Origin: Rhinopithecus roxellana
Taxonomy: Eukaryota; Chordata; Mammalia; Primates; Cercopithecidae
Assembly: GCF_007565055.1 (NCBI RefSeq)
Contig: NC_044559.1
Coordinates: forward strand, 101,020,759-101,084,758
Direction: 5' to 3'
Length of the DNA stretch: 64,000 nt
Positions within the stretch are counted from its first letter, which is position 1. The number at the start of each line of letters is the position of its first letter. Shown one piece after another: positions 46,067 to 56,349 of the stretch. Below the pieces are notes generated by a model, which worked only from the letters and a program-made list of their open reading frames with translations, was not told the DNA's origin and ran no database searches. The position numbers were made by a program, and so were the translations under genes.

Positions 46067-47159
46067 AAGTGTCGTTTTTTAAGTCTTAAACAATGTTTTA
46101 AAATTTAGGCTAGTAGTTTTATTCATAGTACAATGCTTTAAAAAACTTAACTTCATATCTACTTGATTCTTGTCAAAGAATTTCTATTCTGTTTTGAAAT
46201 ATGCCTCTCTAGACATGTTTAATTGCTAGTACCTTGCATCTATCAGACTTTCCAAGGAGACCAACACCCTTAATCTCTTCTCCCTGAGTCATTTTGTCTA
46301 AAGGGATTTACTGAATGCTGTCTTACTAGGTTGAAAAGTTCCAATAAATGGCATGCAGAAACTCCTTCATTTCATCCTTGCCATGAGGCTGAATTTTAGT
46401 AGAACTTTGGTGTTCAAAGACATATCCATATTCCTCCCACACAGAAGAAAACCAGAACATTTTATAATTAGGAACATAATCTGTCATAATTTCTCTTAAT
46501 TTTAGAGTCAACATATAGAAAAAGCACAGAAGACAACTGCAGTTATGCTGTAGAATTGGAGCACTAAAAACATTAATCATATGAAAAGAAGAACATAGCT
46601 GACAAAGGTAGGAAGATATAAGTGGTGTGTGCAAACTACTTTCTTAAATAGAAATCTTGCCCCATACCTCTGGCTCATCAGGCTTTATCCTGTACTCATG
46701 GTGATTATATAACTTATCATCTGAACCAGGACACTCTTGAGAGCTGGTGCTATTAATAATTACTTCAGGAAAACGAATAAAAACAGAGACTGTCCTATTC
46801 AAATCAGGATGTATAATTCCTTACCTGAACTGCCCACTCAGCTCACGATCCCAATTACAGATATTGCTGGAATAGTGTGACTTTTCAGTTGTAGAAAAAG
46901 ACGCTCCTCGTGTCAATCATAATTTGGCAGCATGTAAGTGAACAGTTGCCAGTACGATTGTTTGCCAGGACCCATGGTTGAAACCACTTCTTTTTTTTGA
47001 CTATTGTTGCTGGCACCTAGATACCACTGCCAACTCTGCTAACTTTCCTTTTGGCTTTTATGACTGGGAGTCTGCAATTGTGGAAGAATGAACTTCGAAT
47101 GATGTGATTCTGGATGAGGACTTGGAATGAGAGAATCACAAGTTAATTGTGCCAGAGAA
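46067..47159. other. unassigned sequence
   Basis: No gene seen. 46721-46825 ('CTGAACCAGGACACTC', 'AAACAGAGACTGTCCTATTC') may be a degraded DNA-transposon fragment. A 102-codon minus-strand frame at 46326-46634 lacks domains. Confidence 0.35.
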
Positions 47160-47230
47160 GCTTTCATTCATTCAACAAATATTTATTAAGCATGTTTTAC
47201 ATGCCAGGAACTTTACAAGAAACTTGGGCT
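47160..47230 (-). repeat. L2 LINE 3' end
   Basis: 'CATTCATTCAACAAATATTT', 'ATTAAGCATGTTTTACATGC' and 'CAGGAACTTTACAAG' are the antisense L2 terminus. Confidence 0.75.
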
Positions 47231-48420
47231 ACTTGGCGACTTTACTCCAGGAGTGGGTTCAGACTCCTGATGGATGAGCTCCAGGTCCTCCCTAACAAGA
47301 CTGCCGACTTCCTGAGGGCACAGCCCACCCCCTCATGCTTTGAGTTTCTCATGTAACCCATCATAGAAAGTGGAAGAGGCTTCAGAATATTTGTCCCTAT
47401 GAGATAGAATCATATTCTATTTAGCTTGGGACATGGCAGGTATTCAGTTGTTAAATAAAAAATAGTTATTGAGTAATTTATTTATTAAGTTCCATTCCTT
47501 TGGTTAAACAAAATCTGGTACCGCACCAAAAGCAAAACACTCAACTGTTTGAGGAAGTCCAGTTTAGTTTGTTTCAGAAGTATTTTTGCCAGAATACTGA
47601 AATTCTTTCATGAAGCAACACTATCTTGCTCTTCTAAGAATTAGTGAGTGACCTTACAACATGAGATGAGGGTGAAGTGTTTTTTTCTTTAAGGCATCTT
47701 TAGCGCAGCCTTATTCAAAATGAAGCATATTCTGAGAGTTTCTCTTAGTCTTTTGAGATGTTGGTTGAAAATCCATCATGACTTCATTTGAAGTATTTAT
47801 GAAATTGTCAGCTTGGGAAACACATCTGCTCATTTTTTTCACTGTGAAATTACTTCACTTAACAGAGGGTTGCAAATTTGGCGGTCCTGTCATGATTTAA
47901 ATGGCCGGCACCTCATTAGTGTTGCCAGCATGTATTTAATAAAATCAAATCAGAATAGCATTTAATTTAGTTTTAATAGGATAGTTAATGTGTGTTAACG
48001 AAATATCAATTGATTATTAAAATAGAGAGTGCTGAGGTGTAACAGATATGTGAGATATAAATCTTGTTGCTATGCCATTAATTCAGAATTACATAAGCAA
48101 TACATGTCTAATTAGATTCTTAGCAGTGATGAGTTGTAAGCATTTATTGAGATTCGATAAGATCGATGTTATAGACTTGTGCTAAGGACCACAGCTTAAT
48201 TAAGAAAAGAGGAACAAACCTTCGTTCCCATTTTCGCCAGTCTTTGCCATTTTCTATTTCATATACTATTAAGCTGGAGGAGTGGTGGCGGAGAGAGGGG
48301 TATGTGATCCAAGTACGGTACCTCAGGTAATCCCACAATGGTCAATAACAAGAGTACAGGGCTGATTATTCTCTGATGAGCTTGGATTTGGGGCCTTTGG
48401 ATAAGGAACTCACTGATATC
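47231..48420. other. low-copy AT-rich sequence, candidate conserved element
   Basis: No repeat recognised apart from weak L2-like text near 47280-47455. 47800-48140 is AT-rich, non-repetitive and dense in homeodomain-type TAAT/ATTA words, which is why it is flagged in the findings. Confidence 0.35.
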
Positions 48421-48730
48421 TTTTCTTTTTTATTTTTCTTTTTTTGAGACAGAGTCTTGCTCTGTCACTCAGGCTGGATGGAGTGCAATGGCGTGATCTT
48501 GGCTTACTGCACCTCCACCTCCTGAGTTCAAGTGATTCTCCTGCTGCAGCCTCCCAGGTAGCTGGACCACGGGCATGCGCCACCACTCCTGGCTAATTTT
48601 TGTATTTTTAGTAGAAATGGGGTTTCACCATGTTGGCCAGGCTGGTCTCCAACTCCTGACTTCAGGTGATTGACCTGCCTTGGCCTCCCAAAATGCTGGG
48701 ATTACAGGCATGAGCCACTGCGCTCAGCCA
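48421..48730 (-). mobile_element. AluS-type SINE
   Basis: Antisense: T-rich tail, 'GAGACAGAGTCTTGCTCTGT', both arms, end 'GAGCCACTGCGCTCAGCC'. Small deletions in the left part. Flanks GGAACTCACTGAT (48405-48417) and GGGACCCACTGAT (48731-48743). Confidence 0.93.
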
Positions 48731-48743
48731 GGGACCCACTGAT

Positions 48744-49419
48744 TCCTAATATCCTTTTCCTATAGAGAATTTTGGAGATTCAGCACGACATGGCAATATA
48801 GTCAGACCATTTCAGTAGCACAAGGTAAAAAGTGACCCAGAACCAAATGGAATAAGAACAGGTCACTTACGTACTGTGATTTTAGGAGTTCTAGCTACCC
48901 CCAAATTATCTCTCCTACTTCTCTCTCATACCACTTGGAAATCATTCAATTATTCCTTTGAGCTCAAGGTATTATTACCTCTTGATTCCTGGATTATACA
49001 AGATAGCCATAAAGTCTGGAAACAGGTAATTTTATAAGATAAATGGATAATTGATATAAAAAAGATATGACATGTTCAATGACATTACATGATAACACTC
49101 ATTGTGTTGTCCCTTGGTAAAAATACATAGCTCAATATGCTGTGCAGAATGGCAAGTATTGCATTTCATTGACACAGTATTTCATCATCCCCCATACATG
49201 TGTATGTGATGTGTTGCCTTACTTGTGTCTCTGATTTTCAATGAAGAAAACTGCATCATTAGCATACTCCAGAAGAAGTAATCAAGTGGGTTTAATCTGT
49301 AAGAAATGATTTATCTGTGCCACCAGATCTTATGGCTACTCTGTATTTTAGGCTCATATCTGTCAGTTCTCTAATATCATTTGGAAAATTACTCAAACTA
49401 TTTACTTGTCATATGTCAT
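48744..49419. other. unassigned sequence
   Basis: No recognised feature. Confidence 0.35.
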
Positions 49420-49605
49420 GGAGATACTTTGACTTTGGAATTAAACACATGATTTTGAGGTTTGTGTTTTGTTCCTAACTGTATGGACTTCTGCAACTTA
49501 CTTAACTTCTCTGGGCATAATGATACTGAGTCCATGGTGTTATTGGGGGAGTTAAATTATATTTAAATGAGATCAGGTATTAAAAATGCCCAGCACAATA
49601 TCTCC
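49420..49605 (+). repeat. MIR SINE
   Basis: 'GACTTCTGCAACTTACTTAA', 'CTTCTCTGGGCATAATGATA', 'AAATGAGATCAGGTATTAAA' and 'AATGCCCAGCACAATA' in MIR order. Confidence 0.7.
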
Positions 49606-50619
49606 TACATTTTTCTGGATAAAATAGATATTGGTGTCATTTATTCTTCCCTGTTCTCTTCTACCCCTTTCTCTACCTCTTATGTTATTTCATTACCTTT
49701 AATGTACGAACATTACCCACTCTCTTTTCTTTTGGAGGGGGCAGATGGAATGCTGATTCTTAGATGGGTGTGTGGCTTAGTTGCTGGAAACCTGAGGGAG
49801 GAAGTGGAGGAAGGGCAAAGAACCACAAAAGAGAAGGTGGTAGAATACTAACAACAAAATTTCTTGCTGCTCACATTTTTGCCACAGGCCAATCCCGGCC
49901 TAACTCAGCATCAAAAGCAACCCCAGCTATAGCTGTTGCAGGCACCAGGTTGCTCTGTTAGAGAGGTTAAATACCTTAGAGCAGTTCCTTTCTCTACTGG
50001 AGCTCCCCTGGGGCAAGGCCACTGCCTACCTCAGCTGTGTATTCCTAGACTAGGCAGTTCTGAAAGGAGACATCCCAATCTGCATGGGTGTAAACACTGT
50101 TTCTGGCTTATAAGTTTTTTGTGCATCATTAATTTATTCGCTCAGTTATTCATTTGCAAACATCCCCTGGAAGTGTCCCCTAGTTCCATGACCTCTGCAA
50201 ATCTCTGTGGATAGAAAGATGATTCAGAGAGGTTCACAGTTAAACGCAGATGCCTGCTTGCATTGACTTTTTATACTTGGAAAACCTGTACCTGTTACAA
50301 TAGGAACCTTCCAAAGAAAGGAAATCATTAAAAATCATTCAAATTTCCATCTACAAGGTCAAGCAGTAAATAAGAAATTTGACTTTTTTCCTAGAAAACT
50401 CAATATCAGAAATTATGGGCTTATATTTCCCCTATTTATTACTTTCCTTGTTAGTAAGACGGGTACAGGAATCTGACTGTGGGAAAGGGTCTAATAATCT
50501 AGGCTCCTTTCTTTGCTGTTATATTGGTGTTTTCCTCTATTATTTGTAATCTCCACCAAAAGTTAAATAAAAGAAGAAAGATTAATTAGGCAGGTTTTAT
50601 TTTATATCTTCTATCAAAA
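49606..50619. other. unassigned sequence
   Basis: No firm feature. 49985-50160 has L2-like phrases ('GAGCTCCCCTGGGGCAAG', 'TTATTCGCTCAGTTATTCAT') that are too weak to call. Overlapping frames at 49567-50214 show no domain. Confidence 0.35.
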
Positions 50620-50745
50620 AGCAACTATTTTCCAAGTCTCCTACTATGTACTCAATATTCTAAGCTCTGTAGGAGATAGAAAAAGACACAGGAAATATTC
50701 CGTCTTCATGGAGCTTTCTCAGTCCAACTAGGGAAACAAAACTCA
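50620..50745 (-). repeat. L2 LINE fragment
   Basis: 'CTACTATGTACTCAATATTC', 'AAGCTCTGTAGGAGATAGAA', 'TTCATGGAGCTTTCTCAGTC' in antisense L2 order. Confidence 0.65.
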
Positions 50746-50928
50746 CTTATTTGAAAAAATGGAAACGAATTGCAGACTCGACTTTGTGGTCTAGTTAATA
50801 TGAGATCAGAGATGAAAAGAATCACAGTGCACTACATTCTCCAGACAACAGATTGAAAGAAGGAAAAGAAAGAGGAAATAGCTAATTTCTAGGAGTATCC
50901 TATTCCATTTTTAAAAATGTAATCATTC

Positions 50929-51222
50929 GGCCGGGCGCGGTGGCTCAAGCCTGTAATCCCAGCACTTTGGGAGGCCGAGACGGGCGGATCACGAGGTCAG
51001 GAGATCGAGACCATCCTGGCTAACACGGTGAAACCCCGTCTCTACTAAAAAATACAAAAAACTAGCCGGGCGAGGTGGCGGGCGCCTGTAGTCCCAGCTA
51101 CTCGGAGGCTGAGGCAGGAGAATGGCATAAACCCGGGAGGCGGAGCTTGCAGTGAGCTGAGAACCGGCCACTGCACTCCAGCCCGGGCGACAGAGCGAGA
51201 CTCCGTCTCAAAAAAAAAAAAA
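50929..51222 (+). mobile_element. AluY of Old World monkey type
   Basis: Full length: 'GGCTCAAGCCTGTAATCCC', 'GGCGAGGTGGCGGGCGCC', 'GAGAACCGGCCACTGCAC'. Perfect 16-bp duplication AAAAATGTAATCATTC at 50913-50928 and 51223-51238. The best-preserved copy here, with many CpGs retained. Confidence 0.97.
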
Positions 51223-51244
51223 AAAAATGTAATCATTCAATTCA

Positions 51245-51375
51245 GTTTCTGGGGCAAGTCTTATCCTCATTTTATCTGTGTAAAAGCTAAGACACAGAAA
51301 GTACCTAGCCGTATTTCTTTACCTCTCTACAGTTGCATAGCAATTAGGTGTTGAAGTTGAATTTTATTCCAAGAC
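51245..51375 (-). repeat. MIR SINE, degraded
   Basis: 'TTATCCTCATTTTATCTGTG', 'AAGCTAAGACACAGAAAG', 'AGTTGCATAGCAATTAGG' approximate the antisense MIR core. Confidence 0.55.
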
Positions 51376-51831
51376 TAGTTGATGTCAGAGTTCTTTCCCA
51401 TAGATAATATTGAGGCACCAATGGGTCTTGAGCCAGGTCTTGCCAGATGATATACAGGTATAGAGGAAGACCTGGATACCAGAAGGAGCAAACCCTTCAA
51501 GAAGCTCTGTGCATTTGGAGGGTAGTGAGGAGTCTAATGAGATCAAAGTGGGCTGGGGATAGTGGGAGACAATATTTTCCTTTAAATTAACTGTATTCTT
51601 TGACTTTGTTTTCAGTAGAATGATTGATATTGAATGAATAATGTTTAAGTTAAGCAATAAAAAATAAGTTTCAAACTCTTCAAGGATTTTTACAATAAAG
51701 ATCTAAAATGTAGTTATCTTTTTTCTACAGTGTATTTGTGTACAGGAAAAATAAATAAATTTCGATTGCTACTCAACTTGGAGCATACAGTACTATGCAG
51801 CATGGCTCAAGTGAGTAGTTTAATTGAATAC
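51376..51831. other. unassigned sequence
   Basis: No recognised feature. The 90-codon minus frame at 51385-51657 has no domain. Confidence 0.35.
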
Positions 51832-52190
51832 TGTATCAGTCTGTTCTTATGCTGCTAATAAAGACATAACTGAGACCTGGTAACTTATAAAGGAAAGAGG
51901 TGTAATTGAGTCACAGTTCCACATGGTTGGGGAAGCTTCACAATCATGATGGAAGGCAAAGAAGGAGCAAAGTCACGTCTTACATGGTGGCAGGCAAGAG
52001 AGCATGTGCAGGGGAACTCCCCTTTATAAAACCATCAGATATCATGAGACTTATTCAGTATCATGAGAAGAGCATGGGAAAAACCCACCCCCATGTTTCA
52101 ATTACCTGCCACTGGGTCCTCCCATGCCATGTGGGGATTATTACAATTCAAAGTGAAATTTGGGTGGGGACACAGAGCGAAACCATATCA
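51832..52190 (-). mobile_element. solo MaLR LTR (THE1/MSTA type)
   Basis: Antisense LTR from TGTATCAGTCTGTTCTTATG to 'GCGAAACCATATCA', with 'CCATCAGATATCATGAGAC' and 'CCACTGGGTCCTCCCATG'. Flanks AATAC (51827-51831) and CATAC (52191-52195) match 4/5, as expected for a 5-bp LTR target duplication. No internal sequence. The 129-codon frame at 51906-52295 is LTR sequence. Confidence 0.9.
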
Positions 52191-52507
52191 CATACTAAGA
52201 CCTGCAGTTTGGAATATTTTGTTATTTATGTGATTCATGAGCAAACAGATGCTTTCTGGGATCTGTGGATCTTTGAAAGCAAAGGAGTAGTTTGACAGCC
52301 CACCATGACGATATATAAATTGTGAGCCTCCATACACCTAGTGACCTCAAAATACATAAAACAAAATTTGAAAGAATCACAAAGAGAAACTAATTCAGAA
52401 TCATAGTGAGAGATGTTAATACATTTCTCTTAGAAACTGGTAGATCAAGTAGAAAAAATAAAACTAGTAAAAGTGTAGATTTGCATAGCATAACTTAAAA
52501 GCTTGAT

Positions 52508-52539
52508 GTAGGCATGGAACCTTGTAGGCATGGAACCTT
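52508..52539. repeat. 16-bp perfect tandem duplication
   Basis: GTAGGCATGGAACCTT occurs twice head to tail inside the L1M endonuclease fragment. A private local duplication. Confidence 0.9.
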
Positions 52540-52774
52540 GTAGTCAAGAGTCCAAGATTTCATTCTTTTAAAGACCTAATTAAACACGTAAAAAAACTGA
52601 TCACACACTAGGGCAAGAGAAGAGGCTGAACAAATTCCAAAGATCTATTCGCATGAGCCATCTTATCTAATCACAGTGAAATAAATTAAAAACTACAAGA
52701 AAAAGACAATTGAAAACAACAACTACCATCATATTTTTGGGGCAATGGGCATATATCTAAAAACCTTAATTGTT

Positions 52775-53069
52775 GGGCCAAGCACGGTGGCTTGTGCCTG
52801 CAATCCCAGCACTTTGGGAGGTTGAGGAGGACTGATCATGAGGTCAGACGTTTGAGAACAGCCTGGCCAACATGGTGAAACCCCCTGTCTACTAAAAATA
52901 CAAAAATTAGCCAGGCGTGGTGTTGCATCCCTGTAATCCCAGCTACTCAGGAGGCTGAGGCAGGAGAATCGCTTGAACCCAGGAGGTGAAGGTGGAAATG
53001 AGCCGAGATGGCACCAGCCTGGGCAACAGAGTCAGACTCCGTCTCAAAAAACTAACAAATAAACAAAAA
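52775..53069 (+). mobile_element. AluS-type SINE
   Basis: 'GGGCCAAGCACGGTGGC' start, both arms, A-rich tail with interruptions. A small deletion removes the usual 'actgcactc' before 'CAGCCTGGGCAACAGAG'. Flanks AAACCTTAATTGTT (52761-52774) and AAACCATTAATTGTT (53069-53083). Confidence 0.92.
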
Positions 53070-53880
53070 AACCATTAATTGTTAAGGAGGAAAAAATGTG
53101 GAGATTAAAACTATTCAGTGCTGCATTTCAAATTATGAGCTAAAAGCAGAACTCTGTAGAAGATTTATCACCTATAAATTAACTCTGTGTCAATAAGAAT
53201 TCAACAGAGTTTTCGTGATACTTTAAAAACTATATTATTCATAAAGAAGTCAGAAAATAAGAATAGCCCATAGTTAAACTATTCTTAAAGGGGAACAAAG
53301 ATTACAGACCTGTACTATGTGATATCCAGATTAGTTATGAAGCTATAGTAGTAATAAAGGCAAGGTGGTATTGTGCAGGGATTGATAAACAGATTATCGG
53401 ATCAGAATCTACAGCCTAGGAATGACATCAAGTGCACACAGGCTTTAGGTGCACAACAGAGGAGTCAACATCAAATCTGAGGGATGGTGATATGGTTTGG
53501 ATCTGTGTCCCTGCCCAAATCTCATGTAGAATTGTCATCCCCAGTTCTGGAGGTGGGACCTGGTGGGAGGTGATTGGATCATAGAGGTGTTTCTCATGAA
53601 TGGTTTAGCACCATCTTTTGGTGTTATTCTCATAATAGTAAGTGAGTTCTCGTGAGATCTGGTTGTTTAAAAATGTGTAGCACCTCCCCGACCCCAGTCT
53701 TGCTCCTGCTCCCACCATGTGAGATGCCTTGTTCCCCCTTTGTCTGCCACCATGATAGGAAGTTTCCTGAGACTTCCCCAGGAGCTAAGCAGATACCAGC
53801 ATTTAATTGGTTTGTAGCTGAACCTGCAGAACCACAAGCCAATTAAACCTCTTTTCTTTATAAATTATCCAGTCTCAGGT

Positions 53881-54199
53881 TTTTTTTTGCGGGGGGCGGG
53901 GGGGCATGGGGACGGTGGGTGGAGTCTCACTCTGTTGCCCAGGATGGAGTGCAGTGGTGCAACCTCCGCTCACTGCCTCTGCCTCCAAGTTTCAAGTGAT
54001 TCTCTTGCCTCAGCCTCCCGAATAGCTGGGATTACAGGCGCCAGCCACCACCCCTGGCTAAATTTTATGCTTTTTATTAGTAGAGATGGGGTTTTCACCA
54101 CGTTGGCCAGGCTGGTCTCAAACTCCTGACCTCAAGTGATCGGCCCTCCTCAGCCTTCCAAAGTGCTGGGATTACAGGCATGAGCCATCGAGTCCAGCC
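53881..54199 (-). mobile_element. Alu (S type) inside the MST LTR, G-rich tail
   Basis: Antisense Alu to 'CATCGAGTCCAGCC'. Flanks CTCAGGT (53874-53880 and 54200-54206). Between the T-run (53881-53888) and the Alu body lies a very G-rich stretch (53889-53922) in place of the usual end of the right arm. Confidence 0.9.
53891..53919 (+). other. potential G-quadruplex in Alu tail
   Basis: G-runs of 6, 7, 4 and 3 separated by C, CAT and ACGGT. This satisfies a G4 pattern and does not derive from a normal Alu consensus. Confidence 0.6.
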
Positions 54200-55681
54200 C
54201 TCAGGTATTTTATATATATATGGTAATGCAAGAATAACTTAATACAGATGGGATGGGCTAATCAATTATTGCTGCATAGGAAAAATTGTTTTTCATACAG
54301 AAAAAGTAAAATTAGATCACTGCCTCACATCATACATAAAAACAACTTTCCAATAGATTAAAACCATAATGTAAGAAAACCCTAAAAAGCATTAGAAGAA
54401 AATATTAGAGAATACTGTGATCTCACGGTAAACAATGATTTCATGAACAAAATCCACAAAACCTTGTTTCAAAACAAAATGAATTATTAAATTTGATCAC
54501 TCCAATTTTTTAAAACATCACAATAAACAAAATTCAAATATAAGTGACAATAGAAAGAACAGAGATGCCATATTTGTGACATATAAGCCGAACTAAAGAT
54601 TATTGTGTAGAATATATATGTCAATTAAAAAGACAAAAAAACTAAAAGAAAAACATCAAAGGATATAAGTGGTCAATACTTAGGAAAGGAAATTTTAATA
54701 ATCAAATTTTTAAAAACTAGCACACACACAAATGAGTGAGTATAGGTATAACTGCAGAAATCTGAGTATGACTGGTTGATGCATATATGTCGATATGCTG
54801 GATATGGATTTTTATATTACAGTTTTGTAAACTATTACCATGCAACAACCAGGCAAAATGAACAAGAGCTCTTGCTGTATTGTTTTTATAACTGCATATG
54901 AATCTGTAATTATCTCAATTAAAATTTCAATTAAAAAACACAAAAAGATGCTCAGCCTTACTGGTAATCAGGAAAATTCAATCTTAAACAGTGAGATGCT
55001 ATTTTACACTCAGAAATTTGGTAAAAATTAAGAATTGTGATCATAGCCACTGTTGGCAGGGATGTGAATATTCAAAGAAAAGGGAATTCTAGTAATTTGC
55101 TTGTGGGAGTGTAAATTGGAGAATAATTTTGCAATAGCTCTTAAAATTGGAAGTGTGCATACTCAACAAATTCAATTCTAAGTGTATATCCTGAATATGT
55201 TACTTGTCTGGTACTCAAGGGGATGGGTAAAAGGATGTTACTGCAGTTGGTAACAATAAAAAATTGAAAATAACTCAAATATCTATGCGTAGAGTAATGG
55301 AGAAGTAGATTACAGTATACAATGGAATATTAGACAACAATTAAAATGAATGACCCAGATCTTTGTGTATCAATATGAATAGCATTTGAAGGCATAATGC
55401 TGATTGAGAAAAATCAAACTGTGGAGTGTAACATACACTGTGAAACTATTCACTGTAAGTTGCAAACACACAAAACAATTTTCTGTATTGTTTATGGAAC
55501 CATATGTGACAAAATGTTAAAGTAAGACTCTCTCTGTTTCAATTTACACTGGTACCCCAACTCAAAAGACAAAAGTGCTCTTGTATTTTAAAAAGAGATA
55601 CAAGGCTAGTGTTGCAGGACTTACAAAGGTGTGGTCTGAGGTTTACTCCTTAATTGCTCCTAACTGACCACAACTCTAGTC

Positions 55682-55990
55682 TTTTTTATTTATTTTTTAT
55701 TTTTTTGAGACGGAGTCTCATTCTGTCACCCAGGCTGGAGTGCAGTGGCACCATCTCAGCTCACTGCAACCTCTGCCTACCAGGTTCAAGCGATTCTCCT
55801 GCCTCAGCCTGCTGAGTAGCTGGGCTTACAGGCACCTGCCACCATGCCCAGCTAATTTTTTTTGTACTTTAAGCAGAGATGGGATTTCACCATGTTGGCC
55901 AGGCTGCCCTCAAACTCCTGACCTCAGGTGATCCACCCACCTTGGCCTCCCAAAGTGCTAGGATTACAGGTGTGAGCCACCGCACCTGGT
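55682..55990 (-). mobile_element. AluS-type SINE
   Basis: Antisense, T-rich tail, 'GAGACGGAGTCTCATTCTGT', both arms, end 'GCCACCGCACCTGGT'. Flanks CACAACTCTAG at 55669-55679 and 55991-56001, perfect over 11 bp. Confidence 0.94.
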
Positions 55991-56001
55991 CACAACTCTA
56001 G

Positions 56002-56349
56002 ACTTTAAATGAAGAGGGAGATGTCAATAGTGATCTTGGAAATTAGAGAAAGATTTGCTTTGGAAGATGAGTCTCTCTTCCTCCATCTTTTTGGGCACAG
56101 CAGTGGGCACTCTTATCTCAAGTTGGACAAGAGGGGCTTCCCTGGGAGACTGTGTCCACAGTTTGCTGAACACAGTGGCCTGGTAGCGGGTGGAGCTTGA
56201 GCAATCTAAGATTGAGAAGGTATGACTGGGGCTCAGTGTTCCAAGGGCCCTGCAAGGAAAGAGGCTGCACTGGGAATGACCTAGACCATCAGAGTCAGGG
56301 ATGCAAGAGGATTCTCATGGATGAAATAAGCCATGAAGAAGAGCCTACC
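56002..56349. other. unassigned sequence
   Basis: 350 bp with no recognised repeat. Probably flanking sequence of the L2 below or its diverged part. Confidence 0.35.

Larger units (their letters stand above)
53488..54246 (+). mobile_element. MST-type MaLR LTR, interrupted by Alu
   Basis: Starts TGATATGGTTTGGATCTG, then 'GGAGGTGGGACCTGGTGGGA', 'CTCGTGAGATCTGGTTG', 'CCAATTAAACCTCTTTTC' with an ATTAAA polyA signal at 53842, and ends 'AAGAATAACTTAATACAG'. Solo LTR on the + strand. Split at CTCAGGT by an Alu. Confidence 0.88.
52310..55570 (+). pseudogene. L1M with ORF2 remnants, three pieces
   Basis: 52310-52774 matches the L1 ORF2 endonuclease region ('ACCTCAAAATACATAAAACA', 'AGAGATGTTAATACATTTCT', 'CACACACTAGGGCAAGAG'). 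53084-53487 matches sequence downstream of the reverse transcriptase ('GAAGCTATAGTAGTAATAAA', 'GGTGGTATTGTGCAGGG'). 54247-55570 matches the distal ORF2 and 3' end ('CACAAAAAGATGCTCAGCCT', 'TTGTGGGAGTGTAAATTGGA', 'ACAATGGAATATTAGACAAC'). The RT core is missing, so an internal deletion came before or accompanied the Alu insertion. Stops and frameshifts fill every frame. ORF2 normally nicks and reverse-transcribes DNA for retrotransposition; this copy is dead. The pieces are split by an Alu (52775) and an MST LTR (53488). Confidence 0.75.

Noticed and set aside
51906..52295. 129-codon frame
   Set aside because: Antisense MaLR LTR sequence running into unique flank.
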